This document shows positions 43,716 to 52,586 of a stretch of DNA of 64,000 nucleotides, one piece after another (the first letter of the stretch is position 1; each line of letters begins with the position of its first letter). The DNA lies in assembly GCF_002283365.1 (NCBI RefSeq), contig NZ_MQWD01000001.1:2153648-2217647 (forward strand). The letters are read 5' to 3'. The position numbers and the translations under genes were made by a program. The stretch comes from Rubrivirga marina. Lineage in GTDB: Bacteria > Bacteroidota > Rhodothermia > Rhodothermales > Rubricoccaceae. The notes under the pieces were generated by a model. It saw only the letters and a program-made list of their open reading frames with translations. It was not told where the DNA came from and did no database searches.

Positions 43716-45620
43716 ATGACCGACTCCGCCCCGACCCCGTCCGCCTCGACGACGACGTGCCCGAGGCGGGCGCTCGCGCTCGCCGGCGCGCTCCTCCTCG
43801 CCGCCGCGCCGCTCGCCCAGCCCTCGCCGCCCGAGTGGGCGCAGGACGCCGTCTGGTACCAGATCTTCCCGGAGCGCTTCGCCAACGGCGACCCGTCGAA
43901 CGACCCGACACGTGCCAGCCTGGAATGGCCGGAGAACGTGGGGGAGGACTGGGCCGTGACGCCGTGGACGGCCGACTGGTACCGCCGTGCGCCGTGGGAA
44001 GAAGCACGGGGCGAGGATTTCTACGACGACGGGGTCTTCGACCGTCGTCTCGGCGGCGACCTCCAGGGCGTCCTCGACCGGGTCGGCTACCTCGACTCGC
44101 TGGGCGTGACGGCCGTCTACTTCAACCCGGTCTTCTGGGCCGCGTCGCTCCACAAGTACGACGCGACGAGCTACCACCACATCGACCCGTTTTTTGGCCC
44201 CGATCCGGAGGGCGACATCGCGCTCGTGGAAGGGGAGACTGCCGACCCCGAAACGTGGGTGTGGACGAGCGCCGACCGGCTCTTCCTCGACCTCGTCGAC
44301 GCGTTTCACGACCGCGGCATCCGGGTCGTGGTCGACGGCGTGTTCAACCACACCGGCACGCGGTTCTGGGCGTTCGACGACGTCCGCCGCAACCAGCGGG
44401 CGAGCCCCGTCGCCGATTGGTACGAGGTCACGGCGTGGGACGACCCGAGCACCCAGGCCGACGAGTTCGACTGGACCGGGTGGTGGGGCTTCAAGCCGCT
44501 GGCCGTCCTGGCGAACAACGAAGCGGGGACCGACCTCCACCCAGACGTCAAGGCCCACGTGTTCGACGCCACGCGCCGCTGGATGGACCCGGACGGCGAC
44601 GGCGACCCGAGCGACGGCATTGACGGCTGGCGGCTTGACGTGGCGAACGAGGTGCCCGACGGGTTCTGGCGCGACTGGACGGCGCTCGTGGCCGAGATCA
44701 ACCCCGATGCCGTGACGGTCGCCGAGGAGTGGGGCGACGCAGCGCCGTACCTCGAGCGGACCGGTTTCCACTCGACCATGAACTACCACGCGCTGGTCAT
44801 CCCGCTCGACGCGTTCGCCTTCGACGGGCGGATCGACGGGGCGACGTTTGCCGACGAGGTCACGAGCCGGTTCGCGTCGTTCCCCGAGGCGACGCGGCCG
44901 GCGCTGATGAACGTCCTCGCGAGCCACGACACGGACCGCCTTGCGTCGATGATCGTCAACGGCGGGCTGGGGGCGAACTACGACCGCCTCGCGGGGCCGC
45001 GCGACACGCTGGCCTACCTCGTCCGCGCGCCGAGGCGAGCGGAGCGGGACCTCCAGCGGGCCGTCGTCGCGCTCCAGATGGCGATGCCCGGCGCGCCACA
45101 CGTCTACTACGGCGACGAGGCCGGCATGTGGGGCGCCGACGACCCCGACGACCGGAAGCCGATGGTGTGGCCGGATCTCGACTACGAGTCCGAGTCGCGC
45201 GCCCCGCGCGGCCTGACGCGGGAGCCCGACCCGGTCGCCTTCGACTCGACGCTCTTCCGGTTCTACCAGCGCGCGATCGCCCTCCGCCAGTCCGACGTCG
45301 TGCTGCGCCGTGGTGACCTCGCCACGCTCGCCACGGCGGACCGCGCCGTGGCCTTCGAGCGCTCGCTCGGCGGCGACCGCCGCGTCGTCGCCTTCAACGC
45401 GGGCGACGAGAGCGTCTTCCTGGAGCTCTCCTCCGACGCCGTCCCCGAGCCGTTGACGCCCGTCTTCGTCTCCCGCGACGACGCCGGGCCGATCCCATCT
45501 CTCGTCGCGGCGCTGGACGAGGAGCGGGCGACCTACGGCCTCCGCGTACCGCCCCGCACGACCGTCGTCTACCGCCCGGCCGACCCGACCGACGTCCGCC
45601 CACGCGGGCTCGACGAGTAG
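43716..45620 (+). CDS. Periplasmic GH13 alpha-amylase / neopullulanase-like glycosidase
   Basis: 634 aa from ATG 43716. N-terminal signal-like helix (RALALAGALLLAAAPLAQ). The GH13 start VWYQIFPERFANGDPSND is typical of cyclomaltodextrinase/neopullulanase relatives. Catalytic residues: GWRLDVANE (Asp about 307), VAEEW (Glu about 335), ASHDTDRL (Asp about 403). No sorting domain, so it should stay in the periplasm and trim dextrins delivered by the TonB receptor. The first codons contain a degenerate palindromic element (43741-43769). The stop is directly followed by the next start. Confidence 0.9.
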   Translation: MTDSAPTPSASTTTCPRRALALAGALLLAAAPLAQPSPPEWAQDAVWYQIFPERFANGDPSNDPTRASLEWPENVGEDWAVTPWTADWYRRAPWEEARGEDFYDDGVFDRRLGGDLQGVLDRVGYLDSLGVTAVYFNPVFWAASLHKYDATSYHHIDPFFGPDPEGDIALVEGETADPETWVWTSADRLFLDLVDAFHDRGIRVVVDGVFNHTGTRFWAFDDVRRNQRASPVADWYEVTAWDDPSTQADEFDWTGWWGFKPLAVLANNEAGTDLHPDVKAHVFDATRRWMDPDGDGDPSDGIDGWRLDVANEVPDGFWRDWTALVAEINPDAVTVAEEWGDAAPYLERTGFHSTMNYHALVIPLDAFAFDGRIDGATFADEVTSRFASFPEATRPALMNVLASHDTDRLASMIVNGGLGANYDRLAGPRDTLAYLVRAPRRAERDLQRAVVALQMAMPGAPHVYYGDEAGMWGADDPDDRKPMVWPDLDYESESRAPRGLTREPDPVAFDSTLFRFYQRAIALRQSDVVLRRGDLATLATADRAVAFERSLGGDRRVVAFNAGDESVFLELSSDAVPEPLTPVFVSRDDAGPIPSLVAALDEERATYGLRVPPRTTVVYRPADPTDVRPRGLDE

Positions 45621-46919
45621 ATGCGCGCGCTCCTCCTCGCCGCGCTCCTGGCTCCGGCCGCGGTCGCGCAGGTCATGCCGATGGAGCGCGATCCTGCGCC
45701 GGCTGTCGACGGTCTCACCCCCGGCTCGCCAGCGGGCCGGGCGTTCGCCGAGGGCTGGGACGCCTTCGTGAGCCTCCAACTGGCCGATGCCGTCGACCTC
45801 TGGCGCGAGGCGGCGGACCTCAGCGACGAGCCGGCCGTGCGCGCGTGGCTGGCCGAGGCGCTCCGGCGCGTGGGGCAGCAGGCCCAGGAAGAGGCGCTCG
45901 TCCACGAGACCATCGGGGAGGCGCGGCGGGTGCTCGCCGCCGACGCGTGCCACGCGCAGGCCCACCTCGCCCTCGCCGACGCGTACAACGGGCAGTTCTT
46001 CGCCTGGCCCGGCGCCTCGGCCGACTCGACCGCGCTCCACCTCCAGCGCGCCGCGTCCTGCGACCCCGACGACGGCAACGTCTGGATGGCGATCTGGACC
46101 GAGTCCGCCCGCCTCGGTGACGCCGACACGGAGGCCGAGGCGCTCCGACGGCTCCACGAGATCGGCTTCTGGACGCCACCCGTCCTCGCCCTCGCCCGGT
46201 GGGCGCTCCGCAACCTGCCGCCCGACGCCGTCCTCCTGACCAACGGCGACGGGGACACGGTCCCGAGCCGGCTCCTCCAAGAAGTCGAGGGGCTTCGGCC
46301 GGACGTGGCCGTCGTCAACGTGCCGATGCTGGACCTCCCGGAGGTCGCCCATCGGACGGCCGAGGCGAACGGGCTTCCGCTGCCCGACTCCGTCGAGACG
46401 CACGTCGCACGCCACGACCCGCGCGGGAGCACCGCGACGCCCGACGGCCGCATCTACTCGCTGCGTGACGCTGTCGTCGACGGGTGGTTGGCGGCTCACT
46501 TCGACGGGACGCTCGGCCGGCCGCTCGTGGCCGCGATCACGCTCGACCCCGAGGTGCTCGGCACCAAGACCGAGATCGCCGATCACGTCGCCTACCTTGC
46601 CCCGTCCGAGACGTTCGGCTTCGACGCCCAGTTGGGCAGGGCGGCCGTCGCCGACCTCGACGGGACGGCGTTCGCGGGCCCGCTCGTGAGCAAGGGCGAC
46701 CGGAGCCCGGTTCGCCGGATGATGCCGTTCGACCCAGCGGGCATCGTGCTCTTCCAGGCGCTCCAGACGGCCGTGGCGCTCGCGCAGGAGGGCGACTCCG
46801 AGGGCGCGGAGACCGTCTACGCCCAGGCCGTCGCGTTCTCGGTCACCTCCGGCCGTGCCGATGACCCCCTCGTCGGCGTCGCCCGCGAGTGGATCGACGA
46901 CGCGGTGACGGGCCGGTGA
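45621..46919 (+). CDS. Secreted TPR-like protein of unknown function
   Basis: 432 aa. Signal peptide MRALLLAALLAPAAVAQ. Residues 40-200 contain helical TPR-like repeats (AVRAWLAEALRRVGQQAQEE, AHLALADAYNGQF). Residues 200-400 form an alpha/beta segment (DAVLLTNGDGDTVPSRLL, RPDVAVVNVPML) of the kind seen in membrane TPR proteins. The start codon follows the GH13 stop with no gap, so the two are translationally coupled. Function unknown, but position in the amylase-malE operon suggests a periplasmic accessory role in glucan use. Confidence 0.65.
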   Translation: MRALLLAALLAPAAVAQVMPMERDPAPAVDGLTPGSPAGRAFAEGWDAFVSLQLADAVDLWREAADLSDEPAVRAWLAEALRRVGQQAQEEALVHETIGEARRVLAADACHAQAHLALADAYNGQFFAWPGASADSTALHLQRAASCDPDDGNVWMAIWTESARLGDADTEAEALRRLHEIGFWTPPVLALARWALRNLPPDAVLLTNGDGDTVPSRLLQEVEGLRPDVAVVNVPMLDLPEVAHRTAEANGLPLPDSVETHVARHDPRGSTATPDGRIYSLRDAVVDGWLAAHFDGTLGRPLVAAITLDPEVLGTKTEIADHVAYLAPSETFGFDAQLGRAAVADLDGTAFAGPLVSKGDRSPVRRMMPFDPAGIVLFQALQTAVALAQEGDSEGAETVYAQAVAFSVTSGRADDPLVGVAREWIDDAVTGR

Positions 46920-46939
46920 CCACGCCGTCGCCCACCCCG

Positions 46940-46961
46940 TCCGCCTCGGCGCCGAGGCGGA
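46940..46961. repeat. Palindromic intergenic element, copy 7 (upstream of malE)
   Basis: Perfect 22-bp palindrome around CCGCCTCGGCGCCGAGGCGG, 20 bp after the TPR gene stop and 65 bp before malE. A hairpin here could separate expression of malE from the upstream genes. Confidence 0.8.
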
Positions 46962-47026
46962 GCCCCCAGCGGGCGGAGCGCCGGCCTCCGTTCGTGCGTA
47001 CCGTCCGTCTGATCTCCGTGCCTGCC

Positions 47027-48271
47027 ATGCGCTTGCTCCTCGTCGCTCTCGGGTTCGCAGTCGCCGTCGGCGGCTGCGCGGGCGCGTCCGGCCCGCCGCC
47101 CGAGGGCGAGCCCGTCGTCGTTCGGATCTGGCACCAGAAAGACGCCGCCGAGCGCCAGTTCCTCGACGACTGGGCCGCGGCCTACAACGCGAGCCAGGAC
47201 ACCGTCCGCGTCGAGACGCTCTACAAGGAGACCGAGGAGCTCCGCAACCACTACGTCTTCGCCGCCATCGGTGGGAAGGGGCCGGACCTCATCTTCGGCC
47301 CGGCCGACAACATGGGCACGCTCGGCATCACCGAGACGATCCGCCCGCTCGACGACCTCGTCGACCCCGCCTTCCTGGCCGGCTTCACCGACGACGGCCG
47401 CGTGACCTACGACGGCCACCTCTACGGGCTGGCCGACCAGATCGGCAACCACCTCACGTTCGTCTACAACCCGGCCCTCCTGCCCGATCCGCCCGCGACG
47501 ATGGCGGAGCTGGCCGCGCTCGGGAGCACGCTGACGCGGGACACCGACGGCGACGGCGACCCCGACCAGTACGCGCTCGTCTGGAACTACACCGAGCCGT
47601 TCTTCTTCATCCCGTTCCTCACCTCGTTCGGCGGCTGGGTGATGGACGACGCCGGCAACCCGACGCTCGACACGCCCGAGACCGTCGCCGCCATCCAGTA
47701 CGTCCTCGACCTCCGCGACCGCTACGGCGTCATCCCGCGCGAGGCCGACTACGAGACGGCCAAGGCCCTGTTTCGGGACGACTACGCCGCGGCGACGATC
47801 GACGGCCCGTGGTCGTGGGGCGGCTACCAGGAGGCCGGCGTCGACGTCCAGCTCTCGCCGCTCCCGGTCAACGAGCAGACGGGCCTCTACGCCCAGCCGA
47901 TGGCGGCGGCCAAGGCCTACTCGCTCAACCCGGCCGTCCCCGACTGGAAGCTCCCGACGGTCCTCGGCGTGCTCGAGCTCCTGACGGGCGACGCGATCCA
48001 GGCCCAGATGGCGCGCGAGCTGGCGACGATCCCCGTGCGCACGTCGGTCCGCGAGTCCGGCGTGATGCAATCGAGCGCGCTGCTCCGCCAGAGCCTCGCC
48101 CAGATCGAGCACTCGCGCCCGATGCCGACGGAGCCACAGATGCGCCAGATCTGGGACGCCATGCGCGGCCCGTACCAGCTCGTCATGAACGGCCAGGTCT
48201 CGGCGGCGGAGGGCGCCCGCCTCATGCAGGAGCAGGCCGAGAAGCGCATCGCCGACACGTTTTTGAACTGA
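47027..48271 (+). CDS. malE: Maltose/maltodextrin ABC transporter substrate-binding lipoprotein
   Basis: 414 aa from ATG 47027. Lipoprotein signal MRLLLVALGFAVAVGGC. Family 1 extracellular solute-binding fold: VVVRIWHQKDAAERQFLDDW, GPDLIFGPADNMGTLG, LADQIGNHLTFVYN, DDYAAATIDGPWSW, YAQPMAAAKAYSLNP. Signature similarity to MalE and placement next to two MalF/MalG-like permeases support maltodextrin as ligand. Followed by a G/C-rich repeat region before malF. Confidence 0.9.
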   Translation: MRLLLVALGFAVAVGGCAGASGPPPEGEPVVVRIWHQKDAAERQFLDDWAAAYNASQDTVRVETLYKETEELRNHYVFAAIGGKGPDLIFGPADNMGTLGITETIRPLDDLVDPAFLAGFTDDGRVTYDGHLYGLADQIGNHLTFVYNPALLPDPPATMAELAALGSTLTRDTDGDGDPDQYALVWNYTEPFFFIPFLTSFGGWVMDDAGNPTLDTPETVAAIQYVLDLRDRYGVIPREADYETAKALFRDDYAAATIDGPWSWGGYQEAGVDVQLSPLPVNEQTGLYAQPMAAAKAYSLNPAVPDWKLPTVLGVLELLTGDAIQAQMARELATIPVRTSVRESGVMQSSALLRQSLAQIEHSRPMPTEPQMRQIWDAMRGPYQLVMNGQVSAAEGARLMQEQAEKRIADTFLN

Positions 48272-48349
48272 CGGACTCGGGACTGAGGGAAGAGGGGACC
48301 AGGGTCTCCATTCCGCAGTCCCCCAGTCCCCATCGTCCCCAGTCCCCAC
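48272..48349. repeat. malE-malF intercistronic repeat with short GGGGACT / AGTCCCC units
   Basis: The 78-bp gap has G-rich units on the left (GGGACTGAGGG, GAGGGGACCAGGG) and complementary C-rich units on the right (AGTCCCCCAGTCCCC, GTCCCCAGTCCCC). It can therefore form several alternative hairpins. No Shine-Dalgarno before malF. A role in uneven malE versus malF mRNA stability is plausible. Confidence 0.6.
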
Positions 48350-49309
48350 ATGCTGAACGCCCCGAACGACGCGATGGGAGTCGAGGCGGCCACCCTCGCC
48401 TCGGCGCCCCAGCGGACGGGGCTGAGCGAGGCCGGCCGCCGCCGGTGGTTCCTGGCCGCCCTCCTCGGCCCGACGGCCGTCATCGTGCTGGCCGTGGTCG
48501 CCTTCCCGTTCGTCTACAACGTGGCGATCTCGTTCAGCAACATGAACATCTACACGCTGCGCGACTGGGAGCTCATCGGGCTCGACCAGTACGCGGCCGT
48601 GTTCCGGGAGCCGGCGTTCTGGAGCGTGTTCTTGAAGACCGTCATCTGGACCGTCGTGTGCGTGGCGTTCCACGTCGGGCTGGGCGTGCTGCTGGCGGTG
48701 CTCCTGCATCAGTCGTTCATCAAGGGGAAGAGCGCGTGGCGGGTGCTCCTCATCATCCCGTGGGCCGTGCCCCAGTACATCACGGCGCTGACGTGGCGCG
48801 GCGAGTTCAACTTCGAGTTCGGCGCGGTGAACCTCCTCATCGAGGGGCTCGGCGGGAGCGCGATCTCATGGCTCTCGGACCCCGTCACGGCCTTCGTCGC
48901 GGCCATCATCACGAACGTGTGGCTCGGCTTCCCGTTCATGATGGTGATCGCGCTCGGCGGGCTCCAGTCGATCCCGAAGGAGCTCTACGAGGCCGCCGAG
49001 GTCGATGGGGCCAGCGCCTGGACCCAGTTCCGCACGATCACGGCGCCGCTGCTCAAGCCGGTCATGGTGCCGGCCATCACGCTCGGGACGATCTGGACGT
49101 TCAACAACATCAACGTGGTCTGGCTCGTCTCGAACGGCGGCGAGCCGAACGACCAGACGCACATCTTGGTCAGCTACGTCTACGAGGCCGCGTTCTCGAT
49201 GTACCGATTCGGGTGGGCGGCGGCGCTGTCGATGGTCATCTTCGCCGTGCTGTTCGTCTTTACGCAGGTGTTCCTGAACCGGACCCAGGCGACGGAGTCC
49301 GTGTACTAG
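48350..49309 (+). CDS. malF: Maltodextrin ABC transporter permease, MalF-like
   Basis: 319 aa, shorter than E. coli MalF (514) because the large periplasmic loop is absent. Six or so helices, first ALLGPTAVIVLAVVAFPFVY. The EAA loop that contacts the ATPase is ELYEAAEVDGASAWTQFRTI followed by APLLKP. The last residues (QATESVY) and stop codon lie inside a perfect 98-bp palindrome. No MalK-type ATPase is in the window, so a shared ATPase elsewhere is expected. Confidence 0.92.
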   Translation: MLNAPNDAMGVEAATLASAPQRTGLSEAGRRRWFLAALLGPTAVIVLAVVAFPFVYNVAISFSNMNIYTLRDWELIGLDQYAAVFREPAFWSVFLKTVIWTVVCVAFHVGLGVLLAVLLHQSFIKGKSAWRVLLIIPWAVPQYITALTWRGEFNFEFGAVNLLIEGLGGSAISWLSDPVTAFVAAIITNVWLGFPFMMVIALGGLQSIPKELYEAAEVDGASAWTQFRTITAPLLKPVMVPAITLGTIWTFNNINVVWLVSNGGEPNDQTHILVSYVYEAAFSMYRFGWAAALSMVIFAVLFVFTQVFLNRTQATESVY

Positions 49310-49381
49310 CGCCTCGCCCCCTCCGCCTCGGCGCCGAGGCGGAGGGGGCGAGGCGCTAGTACACGGACTCCGTCGCCTGGG
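49284..49381. repeat. Perfect 98-bp palindrome spanning the 3' end of malF
   Basis: Left arm 49284-49332 and right arm 49333-49381 are exact reverse complements over 49 bases with no loop, centred in GGCGCC. The left arm contains the last eight malF codons and its stop. The right arm carries the same codons in reverse orientation. The central 20 bp (49323-49342) is the dispersed palindromic element CCGCCTCGGCGCCGAGGCGG. Confidence 0.95.
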
Positions 49382-49428
49382 CTCCCCCCCGCGTGTCCCA
49401 CCACGGCTTCGCTCTTCCCGTCCTCCCG

Positions 49429-52400
49429 ATGCAGCCCTCCCGTCGCCCGTGGCGCCCCGTTCTCGCGGCGCTCCTGCTGGCGGTCGGCCTCGGCGCGTGC
49501 GGGGAGGAGCCGGCGGAGTCGCAGCTCGCGACCGAGGGGCCGGAGGCGCTCGTGGCGCTGGCCGTCGAGGTCGAGGCACCAGCGGAGGGCGACTCCCTCG
49601 GGGCCGTCCGCTCGACGTTCCAGGCCGACGCGGCCGGCGCCGCGTGGTACGACGCGCTCGCCGCGCCCGGCCGCGACCCGGCCATGGGCCTGACGGTCGG
49701 CGAGCGGACCGCCCTCCACTCGTGGCGCTGGTGGTCCGACGCCGACTCGGTCGCCCTCGGGCCAGCCGACCGGATCCGCGGCATCGCCCGGCCCGACGTC
49801 GCCGTCCGCTCCTACATGCAGCGCGACACGTCGGGGCTCGTCGCCCGCGTGCTCTCGCAGATCCAGGGCGACCGGCCGGCGCGTCTCAGCGAGCGCGTCA
49901 CGCTGCTCGACGGGACCGGCGACGGGCAGGCCGCGCTCTTGGTGGAGGTCGCGGACTCCGTCGGCGTCGTCGGCTTCCGGCCGGTCCGGAGCGAGCTCCG
50001 CGCGGCCGGCGAGTACCGGATCCAGGATGTCGGGGGCGCGCTCGCCTTCGCCGCGGCGGGCGCCATCCCGACCGACACGGCCACCGTCCCCACCGGTGCC
50101 ATCTGGACGGCCGTCGCGTCGGACGACGGCGAGGTCCGCTCCACGAGCGCCGCGGCCGACGTGCCCGAAGGCCGCGACCAGGCGTTCCGGCTCGGGGAGA
50201 TCACCCTCCGGACGCCCGGCGCGCTCGCCATCGCGACCGGCGCCACGGCCGAGGCCGCCGCCGAGGCGGCCCGGCTCGTCCTCCGCACGGGGGACGCCCG
50301 ACGGCGGGCGCGGAGCGAGCGGCTCGCCGAGGTCGTCGAGGCCGTCGTGTTCGACACGGAGGACGAGACGATGGACACGGCCTTCCGCTGGGCCGCCGCC
50401 ACGCTCAGCTCGCTCGTCGTGCGCGACTCGGCGCGCGTGTCGGTCCTGCCCGGGCTGCCCGGCGCCGAGCCCGCGACGTACCCGACGGCCGCCCGGCTCG
50501 TCGGCGCCTTCCTCGACACGGGGCAGTGGGAGACCGCCCGCGCATTCCTCACCACGTACGGCGACGCGCAGGTGTTCGACCGCCGGTTCGACCTGCTCGG
50601 CCGCGCGCCCGACCTCGTCCGCCTCGGCGACGACGAGGACGACGTGTTCGCCACGGCCGACGGGACGCCGCTGTTCCTCGCCGCCGCCGGCGACTACGTC
50701 CGCACGACGGGCGACCGGTCGCTCGTCTCGGGCGGCCCGAACTTCTGGTTCAAGACGGTCTTCGCGCTCCGCGGCATCTACGAGCCCGACACCCGCAACG
50801 GCTCGGCGATGGACTCGCTCGGCTTCCTCGTGGCGAAGGGCCGGCGCGGGACGTGGCTCGAGGGCGACCCCGAGCGCGGCGGCATCGAGCGGCGCGGCGC
50901 CGTCGCCGAGGGGCAGGGCGCGCTCTATCGGTCGCTCCGCACCGCCACCCAGTTCGCCCGCATCATGGGCGTCTCGCAGCGGTCGTCGGCCACCTGGTAC
51001 GCCGACACGGCGGCGGTGCTGGTGCGCGACTTCGACCGGCGGTTCGTCCGCGACGGCCTCGTAGCGGACCGGGTGGACGTCCGCGGGGCTTCAGCGGACC
51101 TCCGCCCCGGCGGGCTGCTGGCCCTCGCCGAGCTCGACGGGCTCCCGGCCGAGGCCCGCGCCCGGTACGCCCGCGCGCTCGCCGAGCGCCTCGTCTTCCG
51201 GTACGGCGTCGCCTCGCTCGCCCAGACCGACTCGACGTTCCACCCCTTCCTGAATGCGCCCGAGTTCTACACGCCCGAGTCGGCCCGGACGAACGGGGCG
51301 GTGTGGACCTGGCTGGCGGGCCCGGTCGCCACGCTGATGGCCGAGACGGGCGGGGCGGCGCCGGCCGCCGAGCTCGTCCAGTCGCAGGCCGAGCTCCTGC
51401 TCGACGCGGGCGCCGTCGGCGCGATCCCGGAGCTCGTCGCCGGCCACCCCCGCTCGGCCGAGGCGCCGCCCGAGGTGGGCGGGGCGCCGGTCAACCCGTG
51501 GAGCCTCGCCGGCTTCATCGAGGGGACGATCGAGGGCCTCGTCGGCGTGCGCTACGTCAGTGCCGACACGCTCGCGCTCGCGCCGCGGCTCCCCGAGGCG
51601 TGGGGGGCGACGACCGTCCGCCTCCGCCTCGGCGGCGGCGCGGTGGCCCTCCGGCTGGCGTCCGGCGTCGACGGCGTCGAGGCGCAGGTCGAGCCGTCCG
51701 GGGACCTGCCGGAAGGCGCGACCCTCCTGCTGGAGGGCGGGGGCCGGCGCGTGGCCATGCCGCTCGCGACGGTGCAGGGCGACACGCTGGTGACGCCGCG
51801 CGAGTCGTTCACCGTGTCCGTCACGAGCGGCGGCGCGACCGTGGACGGCGAGGAGGCGCCCTCGTCGGCGGTGGCGAGCACGGCCAGCGTGTGGGAGGGC
51901 TTCGCCTTCGCCGAGCCCGAGCTCCGCGACGAGTACCCGGTGATGCGGGCCGTCGAGAACCAGCGCGCGCTCGGCGACAACCAGATCCTCCGTGACAACC
52001 CGTCGGCGTCGGTCTCGCTCACCCAGACCGACCCGCAGGGCGACGACTGGGGCGCGACGAGCACCTTCACCTATCCCGAGGGCGTCGAGCCCGGCGTCCT
52101 CGACGCGACGTACATGGAAGTCGCCCGGGACGACTCGACGACGTACTTCCGCGCCGAGTTCGTCGGCCTCGCCGACCCCGGCCAGACGATCGTCGCCTTC
52201 GCCATCGACCTGGAGGAGGGCGGGGCGCGCACCGTCGGCCGGGGCGCCGACTACGACTTCCCCGAGGAGGGCGGCTACGAGTACGTGATCTTCGTCGGCG
52301 ACGGCCTGATGGCGCTCGACGCGGCCGGCCGCGAGGTCGGCCGGCTCGGCTCCGGCACCGTCTTCGATCCCGAGACGGGCTCGCTCCAGTTCGCCCTCCC

Positions 52401-52584
52401 GACGTTCGTCGTCCCGTCGCTGGGGCGCTCGCGCGTGACGATGCTCGTCGGCGCGCTCGAGCCCGACGGCGGCGTCGGGAGCTTCCGGCGGGTCGAGCGC
52501 GAGGCCTCCGAGGAGACCGGCGGGGGCCGCGTCGACACCCGTTCGCCCAACGTCTACGACGTCGTCGTAGGCCGGACCCGCTGA
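49429..52584 (+). CDS. Lipoprotein glycogen-debranching-type glucosidase (amylo-alpha-1,6-glucosidase-like) with C-terminal glucodextranase-like domain
   Basis: 1051 aa from ATG 49429, where the lipoprotein signal begins (LLAVGLGACGEEP); GTG 49393 is possible. N-terminal beta-rich region, then an alpha/alpha-barrel at about 314-710 with debranching-enzyme features: NFWFKTVFALRGIYEP, GTWLEGD, AEGQGALYRSL, RPGGLLALAELDGL, NGAVWTWLAGPVATLM. The last 195 residues (TQTDPQGDDWGATSTFTYPE) resemble the C-terminal domain of glucodextranases. It probably removes alpha-1,6 branches or terminal glucose from imported dextrins in the periplasm. It sits between malF and malG, an unusual gene order. Confidence 0.75.
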   Translation: MQPSRRPWRPVLAALLLAVGLGACGEEPAESQLATEGPEALVALAVEVEAPAEGDSLGAVRSTFQADAAGAAWYDALAAPGRDPAMGLTVGERTALHSWRWWSDADSVALGPADRIRGIARPDVAVRSYMQRDTSGLVARVLSQIQGDRPARLSERVTLLDGTGDGQAALLVEVADSVGVVGFRPVRSELRAAGEYRIQDVGGALAFAAAGAIPTDTATVPTGAIWTAVASDDGEVRSTSAAADVPEGRDQAFRLGEITLRTPGALAIATGATAEAAAEAARLVLRTGDARRRARSERLAEVVEAVVFDTEDETMDTAFRWAAATLSSLVVRDSARVSVLPGLPGAEPATYPTAARLVGAFLDTGQWETARAFLTTYGDAQVFDRRFDLLGRAPDLVRLGDDEDDVFATADGTPLFLAAAGDYVRTTGDRSLVSGGPNFWFKTVFALRGIYEPDTRNGSAMDSLGFLVAKGRRGTWLEGDPERGGIERRGAVAEGQGALYRSLRTATQFARIMGVSQRSSATWYADTAAVLVRDFDRRFVRDGLVADRVDVRGASADLRPGGLLALAELDGLPAEARARYARALAERLVFRYGVASLAQTDSTFHPFLNAPEFYTPESARTNGAVWTWLAGPVATLMAETGGAAPAAELVQSQAELLLDAGAVGAIPELVAGHPRSAEAPPEVGGAPVNPWSLAGFIEGTIEGLVGVRYVSADTLALAPRLPEAWGATTVRLRLGGGAVALRLASGVDGVEAQVEPSGDLPEGATLLLEGGGRRVAMPLATVQGDTLVTPRESFTVSVTSGGATVDGEEAPSSAVASTASVWEGFAFAEPELRDEYPVMRAVENQRALGDNQILRDNPSASVSLTQTDPQGDDWGATSTFTYPEGVEPGVLDATYMEVARDDSTTYFRAEFVGLADPGQTIVAFAIDLEEGGARTVGRGADYDFPEEGGYEYVIFVGDGLMALDAAGREVGRLGSGTVFDPETGSLQFALPTFVVPSLGRSRVTMLVGALEPDGGVGSFRRVEREASEETGGGRVDTRSPNVYDVVVGRTR

Positions 52585-52586
52585 CC

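Noticed and set aside
49284..49381. Terminal inverted repeat of an insertion sequence
   Set aside because: There is no transposase, no internal segment and no target duplication; the arms are contiguous and one is part of malF.
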